A stretch of 24,737 bases of DNA from Bacillota bacterium (GCA_023443315.1 JAEZVA010000001.1:1-24737); one strand, 5' to 3'; numbered from the stretch's first letter, positions 7,551 through 15,042 are shown. The notes: generated by a model from the sequence alone, not told the origin. A program made the numbers and translations.

Positions 7551-8249
7551 TTAAATATTGATGCGCTTAAACTGCCTATTGCCAATAGCCACAAGTACTG
7601 CCGTAACGACCAGCCCGCACCCGCAGATTAAAGCAATCCAAAACAGCTTTTGATCGTCGGGTAGCGCGGTAAACAGATCTATCCATTCGGTGACGAACAA
7701 GCCTGCAATGGACAAAAACCCCACACTGACCGCCGCCATCTTAACCCCGATGCGAAGGATTAGCCAGCCCATCGTGAGCCCGAGTGCCGCAAAAAACAGG
7801 TGCAGCACGACCTGAGCGGCACACATATACAGCAGTATTGAGGTAAACTCCCCAAACTTTTCCGCCGCCATCTCGGGATTGCCCTTAACCAGAGCAAGGC
7901 AGACAGCACTACCGCAAACCGATAGCAAAAGCAGTGCGCCGACGTACACAAGGTTGATGCACCCCGCACCACGCAGATAGGTCTTGCGGGGCATTCCCGC
8001 CCCCACCGCTGTGGAATAGCCCGACGTGTACAACGAGATGTTACAAAGGATAAACACCCATAGGTTTACAAACATTGCGACACCAATGTATATTAAATAC
8101 GGTACGGCAACATCCTCATGCTGTCGATTGATTAGCGTCACCACCATGATGATGCACAACGCCAACAGGTGTACGCCAAACACCACGGCAAGGGCGGTGC
8201 TCACCCCACGGTTGGCTTCCACGGTTTTTTTCAGCGGATTGTATAACAT
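7551..8249 (-). CDS. Membrane permease-like protein, second of the ABC operon
   Basis: This is a 232-residue protein with about six hydrophobic helices (roughly 19-40, 49-73, 96-121, 135-165, 170-190 and 204-225), short charged loops and no signal peptide. The order after an ABC ATPase and another six-helix protein suggests an ABC-2-type permease subunit, but I see no diagnostic motif, so the assignment rests on topology and context. Residues 85-90 (MPRKTY) before helix 3 resemble the 'G.tRk.y' element of ABC-2 permeases, and the sister gene has GSTRRAFY at the same place. The ATG has AGGATGG upstream. It starts 37 bases after the first permease gene. Confidence 0.78.
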   Translation of the reverse strand: MLYNPLKKTVEANRGVSTALAVVFGVHLLALCIIMVVTLINRQHEDVAVPYLIYIGVAMFVNLWVFILCNISLYTSGYSTAVGAGMPRKTYLRGAGCINLVYVGALLLLSVCGSAVCLALVKGNPEMAAEKFGEFTSILLYMCAAQVVLHLFFAALGLTMGWLILRIGVKMAAVSVGFLSIAGLFVTEWIDLFTALPDDQKLFWIALICGCGLVVTAVLVAIGNRQFKRINI

Positions 8250-8286
8250 GATCTAGTACCATCCTAACTTATACGAATCGGTTCCC

Positions 8287-8967
8287 CTAGCATACGTAGT
8301 ATTTCTTCACCGTATTCCAGCCAATGCCGTACAGCACAAGACCCACTACCAGCGCTCCCGCTGCCGCAAGGGCGACAGTATGGTTGCCAAAGCTTAAAAA
8401 CAGCCCGGCGTCACTCATTGACGCGATTGCAATCAGTCCTCCGGCAGCGCCGCCCAGCAAAACCATAATAACAAGCATAATGATAAATACCTTGCGCCCA
8501 AAGCGGCTGACCAATCCGCCCGTCAGGGTTCCCACACCAAACGCGAGGGTATCTATGCAAAATGCAATGCCAATGAGAGGCGGTGAGATTGCAAGCCTAA
8601 GAACACCCATGCCGCTTTGGGGCTGAAAGGGAAGCATAACAAGCCCCGTCACCACAAGAGGCACCACGGTTAGAACCACAAACAATACTGCAGAAGAGAT
8701 TAGGTTGCTCACGTAGAATGCGCGGCGGGTGCTGCCCATAGAAAGCGTTGTGTGTATGGTGGTGGTAAGGCGCATCATCGATATGGTAAGAATACCCGCA
8801 GGCATTGCGAGCATGACCATCATGGTCAAAAACCTTTGGGGGTTCCACATCTCGCTGTCGATGAAGGTGATAAGAATGAACATGGCCGGTACTACCAGTA
8901 CCATGCGCAATGCCTCCGACACCAAAGAAACCATATCGCTTCTTATCTGCTTTGCAAGCATCTTCAT
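8287..8967 (-). CDS. Membrane permease-like protein, first of the ABC operon
   Basis: This 226-residue protein has about six hydrophobic helices (about 20-36, 46-65, 86-113, 120-145, 153-175 and 188-210). The cytosolic GSTRRAFYVSN before helix 3 is typical of ABC-2-type permeases. Its ATG overlaps the stop of the ABC ATPase gene by four bases (ATGA), so the two proteins are translationally coupled and should form one transporter with the second permease. The substrate is unknown; YtrA-controlled systems of this layout generally respond to cell-wall-active peptides. Confidence 0.83.
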   Translation of the reverse strand: MKMLAKQIRSDMVSLVSEALRMVLVVPAMFILITFIDSEMWNPQRFLTMMVMLAMPAGILTISMMRLTTTIHTTLSMGSTRRAFYVSNLISSAVLFVVLTVVPLVVTGLVMLPFQPQSGMGVLRLAISPPLIGIAFCIDTLAFGVGTLTGGLVSRFGRKVFIIMLVIMVLLGGAAGGLIAIASMSDAGLFLSFGNHTVALAAAGALVVGLVLYGIGWNTVKKYYVC

Positions 8968-9878
8968 ACCAGCACACCCCCCGCTTGAGCGGCAGTGTCC
9001 TTTTCATACCGCTCGGTCAGGTACACAAAGATCTTTTGCAGTGAAACGGGCGAAACATCCACATCGTACTGTGCCACCCGCTCTTTGACGCTATTTGCAC
9101 GCACACAAACAGTCAGGCTGCGGGCAATTCCCTCACGGTGTACAATCTCCATTTCTTGTACCGCCTCAAGCACGACATCCTCTTTGCCGCTCACATAGGC
9201 AAACTGCGCGCGCAGCTCCTCGGTGTTTTCTTTGAGCATCAGCCTGCCCGAGTCGATGAGCAGAACCTCCTCAAACACGTTGCTCGCCTCGTCGATGATA
9301 TGGGTGGAGATGATAAAGGTGCGGGGGTTTGCGATATAATCGTCGAGCAAAAGTCGGTAAAACTGTTCGCGCATCATTACATCAAGCCCTGCCACCGGCT
9401 CATCCAAAAAGGTTACAGGTGCGCGGGAGGCTAGCGCGATGACGATGCTCACCATCGACAGCATGCCCTTAGAAAGCTTGTTCAGCGGCTTCTTTACATC
9501 AAGCCGAAAGCTTTTTAACAGCTCCTGCGCATATGCTTCGTCCCAGTTTGGGTAAAAGATGCGGGCGATGCGCAGCAGGCTTTTAACCTTGCGGGTATCG
9601 GGGCCAAACGCGGTTGCCGGGTTAAGCTCCCGCGCAAAGCAGAATTTTTGGAGCGCGTCCGCGTTCTCCCACACCGGCATATCCTCCACCGTAACGGAGC
9701 CCTCGTCACACGGGTTTTGACCCGATAGAATGCCAAGCAACGTGGTTTTGCCCGCCCCGTTTCTGCCTATTAACCCATAGATTTTATTCTGCTCAAGCTG
9801 TACGGTAACGCCGTTTAGCGCGGTTGTCTTGCCAAACCGTTTAACAATGTTCTCGCATTGCAGTATGTTATTCATCAT
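8964..9878 (-). CDS. ABC transporter ATP-binding protein, YtrB-like
   Basis: This is the cytosolic ATPase (304 residues) of an ABC-2-type transporter. Walker A GRNGAGKT is at 38-45, the signature-like LSKGM at 135-139, Walker B VTFLDEP ending at Glu160 and followed by VAGLD, and the switch histidine in ISTH at 190-193. The LSKGM signature and the FYPNWDEAYAQELLKSF stretch before it are typical of the YtrB/EcsA-like branch. Residues about 220-304 are an accessory C-terminal domain. The start ATG is seven bases after AAAGGA. It lies 44 bases after the GntR gene and overlaps the first permease gene, so it is probably induced when the GntR protein is released. Confidence 0.95.
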   Translation of the reverse strand: MMNNILQCENIVKRFGKTTALNGVTVQLEQNKIYGLIGRNGAGKTTLLGILSGQNPCDEGSVTVEDMPVWENADALQKFCFARELNPATAFGPDTRKVKSLLRIARIFYPNWDEAYAQELLKSFRLDVKKPLNKLSKGMLSMVSIVIALASRAPVTFLDEPVAGLDVMMREQFYRLLLDDYIANPRTFIISTHIIDEASNVFEEVLLIDSGRLMLKENTEELRAQFAYVSGKEDVVLEAVQEMEIVHREGIARSLTVCVRANSVKERVAQYDVDVSPVSLQKIFVYLTERYEKDTAAQAGGVLV

Positions 9879-9922
9879 ATACAGATCCTTTCTATATGCA
9901 AATAGCGTTTGATTTTGCTGTT

Positions 9923-10294
9923 TTACTGCTCGTTGTCTGCGCGCAGAATCATTTCGTACAGCTCGGGTGTACCGATGCCAAGCTGCCGTGCCTCGCGCAC
10001 CACGGCAAGGATAAACCGCTGATAGAAGTTGGTTTTGCGTTTCGCGATAATCATCTGCTTTGCCCCCTGTGCTACAAACATGCCGATACCCCTTTTCTTA
10101 AACAAAATGTCCTCGTCTACAAGCAGGTTGATTCCCTTTGCCGCGGTGGCTGGGTTGATTTGATACAACGATGCGAGCACATTGGTGGACGGCACAACCT
10201 CGTTTTCTACTAGAATGCCGCGCAGGATGTCGTCCTCAATCTTCTTTGCAATCTGTATATAGATGGATTGTTCGCTTGTGAGCGTGGTGTTCAA
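9923..10294 (-). CDS. GntR-family regulator, YtrA subfamily
   Basis: This is a 123-residue regulator with an N-terminal winged helix: SIYIQIAKKIEDDILRGILV, then VPSTNVLASLYQINPATAAK and LLVDEDILFKKRGIGMFVA, about residues 10-75. A short C-terminal helical part follows instead of a large ligand domain, which defines the YtrA subfamily. The frame begins at an ATG at 10336, but that has no ribosome site; the TTG at 10294 has GGGAGGTG eight bases upstream and gives the normal family N-terminus. YtrA-type proteins repress their own operon with an ABC transporter and respond to cell-wall antibiotics. An inverted repeat next to the -10 suggests the same here. Confidence 0.92.
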   Translation of the reverse strand: MNTTLTSEQSIYIQIAKKIEDDILRGILVENEVVPSTNVLASLYQINPATAAKGINLLVDEDILFKKRGIGMFVAQGAKQMIIAKRKTNFYQRFILAVVREARQLGIGTPELYEMILRADNEQ

Positions 10295-10302
10295 TCTGCT
10301 GT

Positions 10303-10310
10303 CACCTCCC
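10303..10310 (-). promoter_or_regulatory. Ribosome-binding site that sets the gntR TTG start
   Basis: GGGAGGTG on the minus strand, eight bases before the TTG at 10292-10294. The upstream in-frame ATG at 10334-10336 has only an AT-rich sequence before it. Confidence 0.8.
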
Positions 10311-10334
10311 ATTACTTGTTTGGTTGTGTGGTTC

Positions 10335-10348
10335 ATTACTTGTGTAAT
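10335..10348. promoter_or_regulatory. Candidate GntR operator (inverted repeat)
   Basis: ATTAC-TTGT-GTAAT, 5+4+5, directly after the -10 at 10351-10356, i.e. over the likely transcription start. Its left part belongs to a ten-base direct repeat, CATTACTTGT, at 10310-10319 and 10334-10343, spaced 24 bases, so binding of two dimers on one face of the helix is conceivable. Confidence 0.5.
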
Positions 10349-10350
10349 TA

Positions 10351-10379
10351 ACTATATATCCGAACATACCATTTGTCAA
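10351..10379 (-). promoter_or_regulatory. Sigma-A promoter of the gntR-ABC-CPBP operon
   Basis: The minus strand reads perfect TTGACA (10374-10379), 17 bases, TATAGT (10351-10356). A near-consensus promoter needs a repressor, in line with the adjacent operator-like repeat. Confidence 0.85.
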
Positions 10380-10432
10380 TACCCTATAGTGGAAATTTGT
10401 TAAAAAATTTACTAACCCACGTGACAATAGCC

Positions 10433-10461
10433 TTGATTTTTGACGCAGATGTCTTTATACT
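10433..10461 (+). promoter_or_regulatory. Probable promoter of the riboswitch and P-type ATPase
   Basis: TTGATT (10433-10438), 17 bases, TATACT (10456-10461). The predicted start near 10468 lies about a dozen bases before the aptamer's first stem. TTGACG at 10440-10445 is an alternative -35 but has no well-spaced -10. Confidence 0.6.
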
Positions 10462-10479
10462 AGAATATAACAACACAAT

Positions 10480-10596
10480 ATGCTAACAGGGAGTAGTTTT
10501 AAATCCCAAATCAACACACGAATCGCCCTGTGCGGTTCTGGTTTGGGGTCCGAAAAGGCGTATTCCATTCGCCTTAGGTAACAAGACTTTTAGCGT
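10480..10596 (+). ncRNA. yybP-ykoY (manganese) riboswitch aptamer
   Basis: The transcript carries the class hallmarks. A first stem ATGCTAA (10480-10486) pairs with TTAGCGT (10590-10596). The conserved GGGAGTAG follows at 10489-10496. A second helix has outer arms CCCAAA (10505-10510) and TTTGGG (10542-10547). A third hairpin has AAGGCG/CGCCTT arms (about 10555-10575), and the 3' strand is TAACAAGACTTTT. Published Mn2+-sensing aptamers (for example Lactococcus yoaB) have the same GGGAGUAG and a 3' AGCAAGACCUUU strand, and commonly control P-type ATPases. Binding of Mn2+ should stabilise the first stem, whose 3' strand is shared with the terminator, giving an ON switch. I could not run a covariance search. 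Confidence 0.85.
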
Positions 10597-10639
10597 GTTC
10601 GGATGATTTTTTCCGTTACACGGGCTAAGGGTCTTTTTT
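10585..10639 (+). terminator. Expression-platform terminator of the riboswitch
   Basis: GACTTTTAGC (10585-10594) pairs with GCTAAGGGTC (10624-10633), extended by GTGT/ACAC and CGG/CCG, and is followed by six Ts (10634-10639). The 5' arm overlaps the aptamer's closing strand (10590-10596), so aptamer and terminator exclude each other. About 115 bases remain from here to the ATPase start. Confidence 0.88.
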
Positions 10640-10754
10640 GTTGCACCAACGTACAATTATTCCCCCTTGTGTGCGCATAATAATACCACCGCCCGCCGCC
10701 CGGGGAAAAGCCCGGAACAACGTGTTGCATTCACAGAACAAAGGAGTGTTTGAC

Positions 10755-13424
10755 ATGAACTACGAGCAAAAACCTTCCGCCGAGGTCTGCACCCATCTGG
10801 AGGTTTCGCCTTCTGCGGGACTGAGCACCGAGCAGGCAAAGGAGCGGCTTGCGCGCTTTGGCGCAAACGAGTTTACCGCCAAAAAGCCCAAAACCAAGCT
10901 CAGTATGTTTTTAAGCCAGCTCAACGACCCGATGATCTACATCCTGTTTGCCGCAGCCGCTATCTCGCTGTTCTTAAAAGAAGTCGGGGATGCGGTAATC
11001 ATCTTGGCGGTGGTGCTGCTCAATGCGATTGTTGGTATGACGCAGGAGGCGAAGGCTGAGGCGGCGCTAGCAGCGCTCAAGCAGATGACCAGCCCGACGG
11101 CATTGGTGCGGCGGGACGGCAAGCTCATTGACCTGCCCGCCAAGGACCTTGTACCGGGCGACGTAGTCGTGCTCGACGCGGGGCGTGTGGTTCCCGCCGA
11201 CCTTAGGCTGATTACGTCGGTGAACCTGAAGGTGGATGAATCTGCCCTGACGGGCGAGTCGGTGCCCAGTGAAAAGGATGCGGGCTTTGTCGCCGGAGAA
11301 AAGACAGGCGTTGGCGACCGACTGAACATGGCGTTCTCCTCCACAAACGTCACCTACGGACGAGGCGAGGGCGTGGTTACCACCACCGGCATGAACACCG
11401 AGATTGGGCGCATCGCAACCCTGCTCGGCAACGAGAAGGAAGAACTGACCCCGCTGCAAAAGCGTCTTGCCGACCTTGGCAAGCTGCTGGGCATCCTTGC
11501 CGTTGTAATCTGCGCGGCGTTGTTTGGCATTGCGGTCATCCAAAAGCGCGACATCGCCGAGATGCTGCTTACCGCCATCTCGCTTGCGGTTGCCGCTATC
11601 CCCGAGGGGCTGCCCGCCGTGGTGACCATTGTGCTTGCCATGGGCGTTTCGCGCATGGTAAAGGTGAACACCATCGTGCGCCGCCTGCCGTCGGTAGAGA
11701 CGTTAGGCGCGGTTAGCGTGGTGTGCTCGGATAAAACAGGCACCCTGACCCAGAACCGCATGACGGTGGATCAGGTGTACGTGGGCGGGAAGAAAAAGCC
11801 TACCTCTGCCCTCTCCCCCACCGAGGACAGCCTGTTCTTGACGGGATTTGTGCTGTGCAACGATGCCTCGGTGCATGGCGGCAGCCGCATAGGCGACCCC
11901 ACCGAGCTTGCGCTACTTGATATGGGCGCCCCGCTAAACCTAGCGCGAGAAACGCTTGAGCAGACCTACCCACGCATCGGCGAGCAGGCGTTTGACTCCG
12001 AGCGCAAGCTGATGACCACCGTGCACAAGGCACCCGACGGTCGCATTACCGCCTTTACCAAGGGCGCAATGGATGTGCTGCTTTCGCGCTGTACGCAGAT
12101 TATTGATGGCGGCACTGTGCGCACGCTGACCGCGGACGACCGCGCGGCAATCGAGACCGCCGCCTCCGCGATGGCAAAGGATGCCCTGCGCGTTCTTGCC
12201 CTTGCCGTAAAGTATGACGACGATTCCGCCACCGAGCAGGCACTGTGCTTTGTAGGGCTTACTGGCATGATTGACCCGCCCCGCCCAGAGGCAAAGGAAG
12301 CGGTGCGCAAGTTTAAGGACGCGCATATCCGCACCGTAATGATTACAGGCGACCACCGCGACACCGCCCTTGCCATTGCGCGGCAGCTCGATATCGCCAC
12401 CGATACGCAGCAATGCATCACAGGTGCGGAGCTTGACGGTATGACGCAGCAGCAGCTTAACGAGCGCGCCGACAGCCTGCGCGTGTTTGCCCGTGTATCC
12501 CCCGAGCACAAGGTGATGATTGTTAAGGCGCTAAAGTCGCGGGGGTATATCGTCTCGATGACGGGTGACGGCGTAAACGACGCGCCCTCGCTCAAGGCAG
12601 CCGACATCGGCGTTGCCATGGGCATTACCGGCACCGACGTCGCCAAGGGTGCCGCCGACATGGTGCTGACGGACGACAACTTCGCCACCATCGAAAAGGC
12701 GGTGGAGGAAGGACGCGGCATCTACGCAAACATCAAAAAGACGGTGCTGTTCTTGCTCTCGGCAAACTTTGGCGAGATTATCTCGATGTTTACCGCCATC
12801 GTGCTGGGGCTTGCCGCCCCGCTGCGCGCCATCCACATCCTGTGGGTAAACCTGATAACCGACACCCTGCCCGGGCTTGCTTTGGGCGTAGACAGCAAGG
12901 ATAAGGACATTATGAAGTCCCCACCCCGCAACCCCGACGAAAGCCTGTTTGCCCACGGTGGGCTTACCCTTACGCTGCTGTACGGCTTTGTGGTGGCAGC
13001 AATTACGCTCGCGGCGTTTTTATACCTGCCCCTGCGCATGATGCGGGTGCTTGACATCAAGCCCAGCTTTGACGCCCTGGTGCACCTGCTGAACAACCCC
13101 GGAACCTTAATGCACGCGCAGACCTATGCGTTTGTCACGCTGGGCGTATCGCAGCTGTTTCATGCCATTGGCATGCGCAACGTCGATAAGTCGGTGTTTG
13201 CGATGAACCATCTTTCCAACAAGCTGATGCTCCTTGCGTTTTTCTCGGGTCTTGCGCTTCAGATCGCCGTAACTGAGATCCCGGTGTTAACCCAGCTGTT
13301 TGGCACCGTGGCACTGTCGCTCATCGAATGGCTTGAGCTGATTGCGCTTTCTGCCGTGCCGCTTTTGGTGCACGAGCTAGTGGTGCTGGTGCGGTTTTTA
13401 TCCCGCAGGGCAAAAAAAGCGTAA
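10755..13424 (+). CDS. P2-type cation-transporting ATPase (probable Mn2+/Ca2+ exporter)
   Basis: This 889-residue membrane pump drives cation export by ATP hydrolysis through a phospho-Asp intermediate. Visible motifs: TGES (166-169, actuator), PEGLP (283-287, M4 ion site), DKTGTLTQN (Asp326 phosphorylated), FTKGAMD near 434-440 and TGDGVNDAP (603-611). The SERCA-like ion site reads SANFGE in M5 (Asn671, Glu674) and WVNLITDTLPGLALG in M6 (Asn699, Thr702, Asp703). About ten membrane helices with the N-terminal cation ATPase domain make it a P2A-like pump. The ATG follows AAGGAG (10741-10746); the frame's upstream extension has no ribosome site and overlaps the riboswitch terminator. The riboswitch argues for Mn2+ as a substrate; Ca2+ is possible too. 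Confidence 0.95.
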   Translation: MNYEQKPSAEVCTHLEVSPSAGLSTEQAKERLARFGANEFTAKKPKTKLSMFLSQLNDPMIYILFAAAAISLFLKEVGDAVIILAVVLLNAIVGMTQEAKAEAALAALKQMTSPTALVRRDGKLIDLPAKDLVPGDVVVLDAGRVVPADLRLITSVNLKVDESALTGESVPSEKDAGFVAGEKTGVGDRLNMAFSSTNVTYGRGEGVVTTTGMNTEIGRIATLLGNEKEELTPLQKRLADLGKLLGILAVVICAALFGIAVIQKRDIAEMLLTAISLAVAAIPEGLPAVVTIVLAMGVSRMVKVNTIVRRLPSVETLGAVSVVCSDKTGTLTQNRMTVDQVYVGGKKKPTSALSPTEDSLFLTGFVLCNDASVHGGSRIGDPTELALLDMGAPLNLARETLEQTYPRIGEQAFDSERKLMTTVHKAPDGRITAFTKGAMDVLLSRCTQIIDGGTVRTLTADDRAAIETAASAMAKDALRVLALAVKYDDDSATEQALCFVGLTGMIDPPRPEAKEAVRKFKDAHIRTVMITGDHRDTALAIARQLDIATDTQQCITGAELDGMTQQQLNERADSLRVFARVSPEHKVMIVKALKSRGYIVSMTGDGVNDAPSLKAADIGVAMGITGTDVAKGAADMVLTDDNFATIEKAVEEGRGIYANIKKTVLFLLSANFGEIISMFTAIVLGLAAPLRAIHILWVNLITDTLPGLALGVDSKDKDIMKSPPRNPDESLFAHGGLTLTLLYGFVVAAITLAAFLYLPLRMMRVLDIKPSFDALVHLLNNPGTLMHAQTYAFVTLGVSQLFHAIGMRNVDKSVFAMNHLSNKLMLLAFFSGLALQIAVTEIPVLTQLFGTVALSLIEWLELIALSAVPLLVHELVVLVRFLSRRAKKA

Positions 13425-13469
13425 CTTTAAAGCTTGTTTCTAAAGTCAAAACACAAAAGGCACACACAA

Positions 13470-13511
13470 ACACAGGGGTCTGTTGCAAAACAGACCCCTG
13501 TGTTCTTTTAT
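13470..13511 (+). terminator. Intrinsic terminator after the P-type ATPase
   Basis: Perfect 15-base arms, ACACAGGGGTCTGTT (13470-13484) and its complement (13489-13503), a GCAA loop and TCTTTTAT. This is very strong and isolates the ATPase from the next gene. Confidence 0.95.
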
Positions 13512-13557
13512 ACGTATGCATGAGCAAAATCGTTTGTGTCAATACTATCCACAAAGA

Positions 13558-13588
13558 TTGCCGTATTTTATTAAGCAAAGTACGGCAA
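13558..13588 (+). repeat. Inverted repeat upstream of the LCP-like gene
   Basis: TTGCCGTA (13558-13565) and TACGGCAA (13581-13588), eight-base perfect arms around a 15-base AT-rich loop, ending 30 bases before the ATG at 13619. It may be an operator or a leader hairpin. I found no convincing -35/-10 pair for this gene. Confidence 0.45.
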
Positions 13589-13618
13589 ACCCTTAATCTC
13601 ACCAAAGGCAGGCAAACG

Positions 13619-14551
13619 ATGCGTATGAAAAGGTCAAGGCTTCGCCGCACCAAGATGTTCGCGCTCTCGTTCGGGGTGTCGCTCGTGATACTGTCGCTGA
13701 TCTTCATCCCGATTATGCTGGAGATTAGCCCGCTCAAGGACAGCTACCTGCCCGCAAGCAGCCAGCCGCAGAGCGAGGTTACAAATACCTATACCCCCGT
13801 AAGCAGCGACGCCATGACCGCACTGGTGGTGGTGACCGAAAGCGGGATAGGACGGTACTTTTTGTTAATGCGATTTGACCCCGTGAATCGCCGCATCCCC
13901 ATTACCTCTCTGCCCTATACGATGAAGGTGGTCACCAGCGAGCGTACCGACACGCTGGCGGGCTTTGATATCTACGGCGGCACGCTGATGGTCAAGGATA
14001 TTGTAGAGGCGGTGTTTGATATACCCATCGACCGCACCGCGCGCCTATCCTCCGACGCATTTGTAAAGTCGCTCAATACGCTGGGTTCGGTCAAGTACAC
14101 CCTGCCCTATTCGCTTGTGTACAAGGACACCGCCTCGGACACCTACATCAACGTGCCCAAGGGTACGCAAACCCTTGACGGACGTTCGATGTACGATATG
14201 TTCCGCTTCCCCCAGTATGCCGAGGGGGAGGAGCACCGCTACAAGGTACAGAGCGACCTGCTCTCAAAGCTCTTAAACCAGCGGGTGGATGAATGGCTTG
14301 TGAAGCACGGTGATAGCGTGTTCAACACCTTAGTGGGGCTTGCCGAGACCGATATCTCGTACAAGGACTATCGGCAGCGGCTTTCGGCACTGAGCAGCTT
14401 CGCCCAGCTTGAAGGGGACGTGTCGATCCCCGTATTTGTAAGCGGGCAGTTTTCGGCACAGAGCTTTGGCATCTCACAGCAGTCGGTGGACACCGTACAC
14501 ATGTACTTCGCCTCGGAGCAGACGCAGCAAGAGGAGGCAGACGCCGCATAG
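13619..14551 (+). CDS. Divergent LytR-CpsA-Psr (LCP)-like membrane protein
   Basis: This is a 310-residue protein with a basic N-terminus (RMKRSRLRRTK), one membrane anchor (about 13-36) and an extracytoplasmic domain (about 67-221) with LCP-family layout. The domain shows LVVVTESGIGRYFLLMRFDP, VKDIVEAVFDIPID, LNTLGSVKY, LDGRSMYDMFRFPQY and a final YKVQSDLLSKLLNQ. LCP enzymes attach anionic glycopolymers to the wall. Here the usual PRD element after the second strand reads SLPYTM (97-102), so the key arginine is missing, and the R.R stretch near 195-207 is altered; catalysis is doubtful. The ATG at 13619 follows AAAGGCAGG; an upstream extension to 13520 has no ribosome site. A terminator follows. 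Confidence 0.75.
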   Translation: MRMKRSRLRRTKMFALSFGVSLVILSLIFIPIMLEISPLKDSYLPASSQPQSEVTNTYTPVSSDAMTALVVVTESGIGRYFLLMRFDPVNRRIPITSLPYTMKVVTSERTDTLAGFDIYGGTLMVKDIVEAVFDIPIDRTARLSSDAFVKSLNTLGSVKYTLPYSLVYKDTASDTYINVPKGTQTLDGRSMYDMFRFPQYAEGEEHRYKVQSDLLSKLLNQRVDEWLVKHGDSVFNTLVGLAETDISYKDYRQRLSALSSFAQLEGDVSIPVFVSGQFSAQSFGISQQSVDTVHMYFASEQTQQEEADAA

Positions 14552-14580
14552 GTCTCCATTTGCGGCATTAAAAACAGACT

Positions 14581-14613
14581 AAGGCGGACGCTTACGCGCC
14601 CGCCTTTTCTTTT
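14581..14613 (+). terminator. Intrinsic terminator after the LCP-like gene
   Basis: Arms AAGGCGGACGC (14581-14591) and GCGCCCGCCTT (14596-14606) with one mismatch, a TTAC loop, then TTCTTTT. Confidence 0.9.
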
Positions 14614-14655
14614 GAAATAAACAACAAAAACTATCTACCCTATAAGCGACAGGGA

Positions 14656-14910
14656 CTACTGCCGCGTCGTATCTACTGTAATGTCAAACGCCTTGCGCCG
14701 TGCTAGACGCAGACTAAAATAGATGAGAAGTACGCCGAACGCCGCACAGAACGTAAGCGCCGCGACCCCAAGTGCAACAAACCACAGACCGTTAATGACA
14801 CATTGAGCCAGCGCATAGCACACCGCCGCAATCAACAGCAGCATGGTAATTAGCTTAGAAGCGCGCTGACCAAAAAAAGAATACTCTTTGATGCCGGTTT
14901 CCTTATCCAT
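14656..14910 (-). CDS. Small two-helix membrane protein, unknown function
   Basis: This 84-residue protein has two hydrophobic helices (about 18-38 and 42-66), a polar, cytosol-like N-terminus (MDKETGIKEYSFFGQRASKL) and a basic RLARRKAF after the second helix. I do not recognise the family. The ATG at 14910 has GAGG (14916-14919) six bases upstream. It stands alone with its own promoter (15014-15042), a leader of about 100 bases with small hairpins, and a palindromic operator candidate, so expression is probably conditional. Confidence 0.75.
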   Translation of the reverse strand: MDKETGIKEYSFFGQRASKLITMLLLIAAVCYALAQCVINGLWFVALGVAALTFCAAFGVLLIYFSLRLARRKAFDITVDTTRQ

Positions 14911-14924
14911 TCATACCTCGCTCT

Positions 14925-14945
14925 CCATGCACAAAAGCTGCATGG
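14925..14945 (-). repeat. Leader hairpin before the small membrane protein gene
   Basis: CCATGC (14925-14930) and GCATGG (14940-14945) form a six-base stem a few bases upstream of the ribosome site. The same leader holds CGGGA-TT-TCCCG near 14984-14995. Either may affect translation; neither matches an RNA family I know. Confidence 0.35.
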
Positions 14946-14999
14946 CGCAATGTCTTTATTCCCGTTTGGTAACCCCTCGTTGTCGGGATTTCCCGCACC

Positions 15000-15015
15000 G
15001 TTATGTTAACATAAC
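15000..15015. promoter_or_regulatory. Perfect 16-bp palindrome at the promoter (operator candidate)
   Basis: GTTATGTTAACATAAC is its own reverse complement across all 16 bases. It overlaps the -10 hexamer (15014-15019) by two bases and covers the expected transcription start of the small membrane protein gene, a classic repressor position. I do not recognise the regulator and none is encoded next to it. Confidence 0.7.
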
Positions 15016-15042
15016 TATACCACGGCACAACAGATGATACAA
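15014..15042 (-). promoter_or_regulatory. Sigma-A promoter of the small membrane protein gene
   Basis: The minus strand reads TTGTAT (15037-15042), 17 bases, TATAGT (15014-15019). The -10 is shared with the palindrome at 15000-15015. Confidence 0.78.

Noticed and set aside
11966..12721. Long minus-strand open frame of 251 codons inside the P-type ATPase gene
   Set aside because: Ser/Arg/Thr-rich composition, no ribosome site and complete overlap with a well-supported conserved gene; a high-GC shadow frame.
13520..13618. Upstream extension of the LCP-like protein to 13520
   Set aside because: It starts just after a strong terminator without a ribosome site and would place 33 polar residues before a normal basic N-terminus and membrane anchor.
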